Assembly: GCA_942492795.1 (NCBI GenBank)
Contig: OW818639.1
Coordinates: forward strand, 2,108,001 to 2,172,000
Origin: RGIG3178 sp942492795
GTDB taxonomy: Bacteria > Bacillota > Clostridia > Christensenellales > QAND01
DNA length: 64,000 nucleotides
Reading direction: 5' to 3'
Position numbers and translations under genes: made by a program. Position 1 is the first letter of the stretch. Each line of letters opens with the position of its first letter. The notes beneath the pieces were generated by a model. The model was not told the origin of the DNA and searched no databases. It was given only the letters and a program-made list of their open reading frames with translations. Shown one piece after another: positions 61,733-64,000 of the stretch.

Positions 61733-62496
61733 AAAATCTCCTCCTCGAGTATCCTGTTTTTGAAATATCCAGTTTGTAAATTCATTGTCTTTAATTGCTG
61801 ACGGGTCTGTGCAATGCCGGCACCCAGATCGCGGACAAAATGAGCATCCGAACCGGTCATTACATGTGTGCCTCCCGCTTGCTTGTAGAGTGCAAGAAGC
61901 TCTTGCCCCGGCATGCCTTCGGATGCGCCGGTTCGCAGAGAAGAAGTATTCACTTCCAACACAAGTCCGTTGTTGACGGCAGTTTTTAGAATGCGCAGAA
62001 TCCTCTCGGGATCGTAATGCAGCTTTTTCAAATACCGCTTGGGCAAATCGAAATGGGATATCGCGCTAAACCCGCCGAAGGCAACCATTTTCTCCATCTC
62101 TTCCCAGTAATAACCGTATGCCTGTTCAAGCGTCCAGCCGCAGGTCGCATAGGTACTGGGATAATGACCGTGGGTCCAGTGCATCGATCCGAGAATATAA
62201 TCAAACGGGTATCGCTTGATGGAATCGAACAGATCACGGTAGATATGCGCTTCCGCAAATTCAAGACCGCTTAGAACGACAAGTTTATCGGCGAAGCGGT
62301 CGCGCACCCGGTAAAACTCCTCAAAATACGCGTCAAAATCATAGATGCCGCAACCCGAATCCAGCGGGTTCATATCGATGTGATCGGTAAAGCAAAGATG
62401 CGTCAGCCCCAGCGTTATGGCGCGTTCGCAAAAGGCAGCCATCTCTTCCCCGCCGTCGTAGGAATGCCTGGAATGCACATGAAGATCGCAGAACAT
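61729..62496 (-). CDS. HisJ/PHP-family histidinol-phosphatase-like protein
   Basis: 255-residue PHP-domain metal phosphoesterase. Metal ligands: DLHVHSRHSYDGGE (His, His), CFTDHIDMN, GLEFAEAHIY, GSMHWTHG, SHFDLPKR and GSDAHFVRDLG. These are the usual HisJ positions. A histidinol-phosphatase is required for histidine synthesis and none lies in the his operon, so this is a fair candidate; other PHP substrates are possible. Co-transcribed with the OYE-family gene. Confidence 0.82.
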   Translation of the reverse strand: MFCDLHVHSRHSYDGGEEMAAFCERAITLGLTHLCFTDHIDMNPLDSGCGIYDFDAYFEEFYRVRDRFADKLVVLSGLEFAEAHIYRDLFDSIKRYPFDYILGSMHWTHGHYPSTYATCGWTLEQAYGYYWEEMEKMVAFGGFSAISHFDLPKRYLKKLHYDPERILRILKTAVNNGLVLEVNTSSLRTGASEGMPGQELLALYKQAGGTHVMTGSDAHFVRDLGAGIAQTRQQLKTMNLQTGYFKNRILEEEIL

Positions 62497-62597
62497 CGTA
62501 ATTCCCCCTGATATTTTGGGGATATTATACCATAGATTCCCTGTGTTTGCTTTTCGCCTCCAACCTTTGCTATACTGTTGATTTATAAGGAGGATCT

Positions 62598-63404
62598 ATG
62601 GAAAACGTGTTGAATCTTTTCTATCAGTGGCTCAGCGGTTCTTTTCAAAAGGTTCTCGGGGCTGCCGTCATCGTGGTCCTTGGAATGATTCTGGCCAACT
62701 CCTTGGAAAAAATACTGCGCAAAAGCTTGTTGCGTTCCCGGCTTGACCCGACATTGCACGGATTCCTCTGTACGATCGTTAAGGTCATGATCCGCATCAT
62801 CGTGCTTGTAACGGCAGCCGGCATGCTTGGGATACCGACCACAACGTTTATAACCGTCCTTGGCGGCGCCGCGATCGCGATCAGCCTTGCACTTCAGAAT
62901 AACCTGTCCAATGTCGCGAGCGGCTTGCTGTTGCTGTTCAACCGGCCGTTCCGCTTGGGGGACTATGTGGAAGTCGGCGGCAACGGCGGCACGGTAGACA
63001 CCATATCGTTGATGTCCACTTCCCTTCTGACACCGGACAACAAGCGCATTATCGTTCCGAATTCAACCTTGACAAGCCAAACGATTATCAACTATTCTAC
63101 AGAAGCGTTCAGAAGGGTTGATTTTACATTCGGCGTCTCGATTCAAACCGATATCGCACTGGCGCAGCAAGTCCTGCTCCGTGTTGCCGATTCGCACCCC
63201 TTGTGTTTGAAGGAACCAGCACCACGCATTGCGGTTCGCTCGCTGGATGACACCGCTATACGACTCATTGCGCAGCTTTGGTGTGAACGCGAGGAGTACT
63301 GGAGCCTGTTGTACGATTTCAACGAACGCACAAAGCAGGCGTTTGGTGAAAACGGCATACAGCTTCCGTATCCGCAGGTCTTTGTACACACCTGCCGCGA
63401 ATAG
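62598..63404 (+). CDS. Small-conductance mechanosensitive channel MscS
   Basis: Inner-membrane channel that opens under hypo-osmotic tension. 268 residues. Three hydrophobic helices (about 15-35, 55-80, 85-115), the last containing the pore sequence GGAAIAISLALQNNLSNVASG. It is followed by the beta domain RPFRLGDYVEVGGNGGTVDTISLMST and the mixed C-terminal domain. The ATG at 62598 follows AAGGAGGATCT. TATACT at 62571 may be the -10. Monocistronic. Confidence 0.94.
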   Translation: MENVLNLFYQWLSGSFQKVLGAAVIVVLGMILANSLEKILRKSLLRSRLDPTLHGFLCTIVKVMIRIIVLVTAAGMLGIPTTTFITVLGGAAIAISLALQNNLSNVASGLLLLFNRPFRLGDYVEVGGNGGTVDTISLMSTSLLTPDNKRIIVPNSTLTSQTIINYSTEAFRRVDFTFGVSIQTDIALAQQVLLRVADSHPLCLKEPAPRIAVRSLDDTAIRLIAQLWCEREEYWSLLYDFNERTKQAFGENGIQLPYPQVFVHTCRE

Positions 63405-63536
63405 AAATGTTACGCCTTTGCAGTTTATGGTTGGTCATGGCTTTGGGGTGATGTTGCATTGGTAACATATTGGTGCCATATCATTCAAATAGAATAGTTC
63501 TTATTCACATGCGCGAAGGCGCAGAAAGGGCAAACA

Positions 63537-64000
63537 GTGCTTAGAAGAGTTTTGGCGATCTGCCTTAGTGTTTTGTTGGGATTGACAGTTTTCTCCGGTT
63601 GCTCAAAGGATCCGGTCGTTGCCAAAGTCGGCAACTCATCCATCCCGAATTCCCGATTTAAACAAATATTCGATTCCTACACATCCTATTTCGGCATAAC
63701 CGACCCGACAGCCGCCGATCAGGCCGAAGCGGTAGCACAGCTGCGTGATCTGATCCTCGAAACGCTGGTCACCGAAGAGATCCAGCTTCAAAAAGCGAAA
63801 TCCCTTGGTTTGGATCAGCTGACCGACGCGATGAAAGCCGAAGTGGATGCCGAGATACAAGGCCTTATGGAGGAGTTTCACAGCCGTTTTGAAACCGAGG
63901 CAAAAGCCGCGGATGCGACATTAACGGGCGATGCGCTGGAGAAGAAAGTCCAGACGATGATCGATGATTATCTGAAGGAATACGGTTACACCAGGGCGCT
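63537..64000 (+). CDS. SurA/PrsA-like foldase lipoprotein (3' end outside window)
   Basis: GTG start with AGAAAGGG upstream; about 154 residues visible. Lipoprotein signal MLRRVLAICLSVLLGLTVF ending in lipobox FSGC. It continues DPVVAKVGNSSIPNSRFKQ, the typical SurA N-terminal start, then a long helical chaperone segment rich in Glu, Gln and Lys. The catalytic parvulin domain would lie beyond the edge. Probable extracytoplasmic protein-folding factor. Confidence 0.8.
   Translation, partial: MLRRVLAICLSVLLGLTVFSGCSKDPVVAKVGNSSIPNSRFKQIFDSYTSYFGITDPTAADQAEAVAQLRDLILETLVTEEIQLQKAKSLGLDQLTDAMKAEVDAEIQGLMEEFHSRFETEAKAADATLTGDALEKKVQTMIDDYLKEYGYTRA

Overview
The window looks like a chromosomal segment of an endospore-forming Firmicute (Bacillota), probably in or near the Clostridia. 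Evidence read from the sequence: HrcA/CIRCE control of both chaperone operons, a ctsR-mcsA-mcsB-clpC operon, two alpha/beta-type spore proteins (SASPs), a SleB-type spore cortex hydrolase, two T-box leaders, the short HisG with HisZ, Gram-positive lipoproteins and strong AGGAGG-type ribosome sites. By eye the base composition is about half G+C. Almost everything is housekeeping; the most accessory-looking part is about 40-49 kb.

Layout. 0-4.4 kb: phosphate uptake and sensing (pstA partial, pstB, phoU, two-component pair), plus strand. 4.4-13 kb: minus-strand heat-shock and translation cluster hrcA-grpE-dnaK-dnaJ-prmA-rsmE-mtaB-HIT-rpsU, headed by a near-consensus promoter and a perfect CIRCE. 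13-16 kb: lepA-hemW. 16-24 kb: a LUD protein, valS-folC behind a valine T-box, pgsA, sleB, an EamA transporter, and a stand-alone Spo0A effector domain with two Spo0A boxes upstream. 24-29.7 kb: groESL with CIRCE, a dCMP deaminase, and an operon of a cobalamin adenosyltransferase-like protein, a sugar isomerase-like protein and pgi. 29.7-38 kb: a FemAB-like ligase, ctsR-mcsA-mcsB-clpC, pyrE, a DivIVA-like protein and lgt.

38-49 kb: an AMP-forming acyl-CoA ligase behind what reads as a leucine-specific T-box; a Cu/Zn superoxide dismutase divergent from a small Cys/Ser/Gln-rich protein; mntP behind a Mn2+ (yybP-ykoY) riboswitch; a lipoprotein; a Cys-rich protein; a very small ORF with its own ribosome site and terminator; and a 1,535-residue membrane-anchored surface protein with 16 immunoglobulin-like repeats. 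49-55 kb: five tRNAs, then a his operon (hisZ-G-D-B-A-IE) without hisC, hisH or hisF. 55-64 kb: two SASPs, recG-fakA-asp23, rpmB, a small membrane protein, an OYE-family reductase with a HisJ-type phosphatase, mscS, and the start of a SurA/PrsA-like lipoprotein.

The strongest candidates for something undescribed are the leucine T-box on an acyl-CoA ligase (possibly a starvation-induced route to leucine from isovalerate) and the Spo0A effector-only protein. Start codons were adjusted using ribosome sites and family N-termini. No database search was possible, so family names rest on motif recognition.
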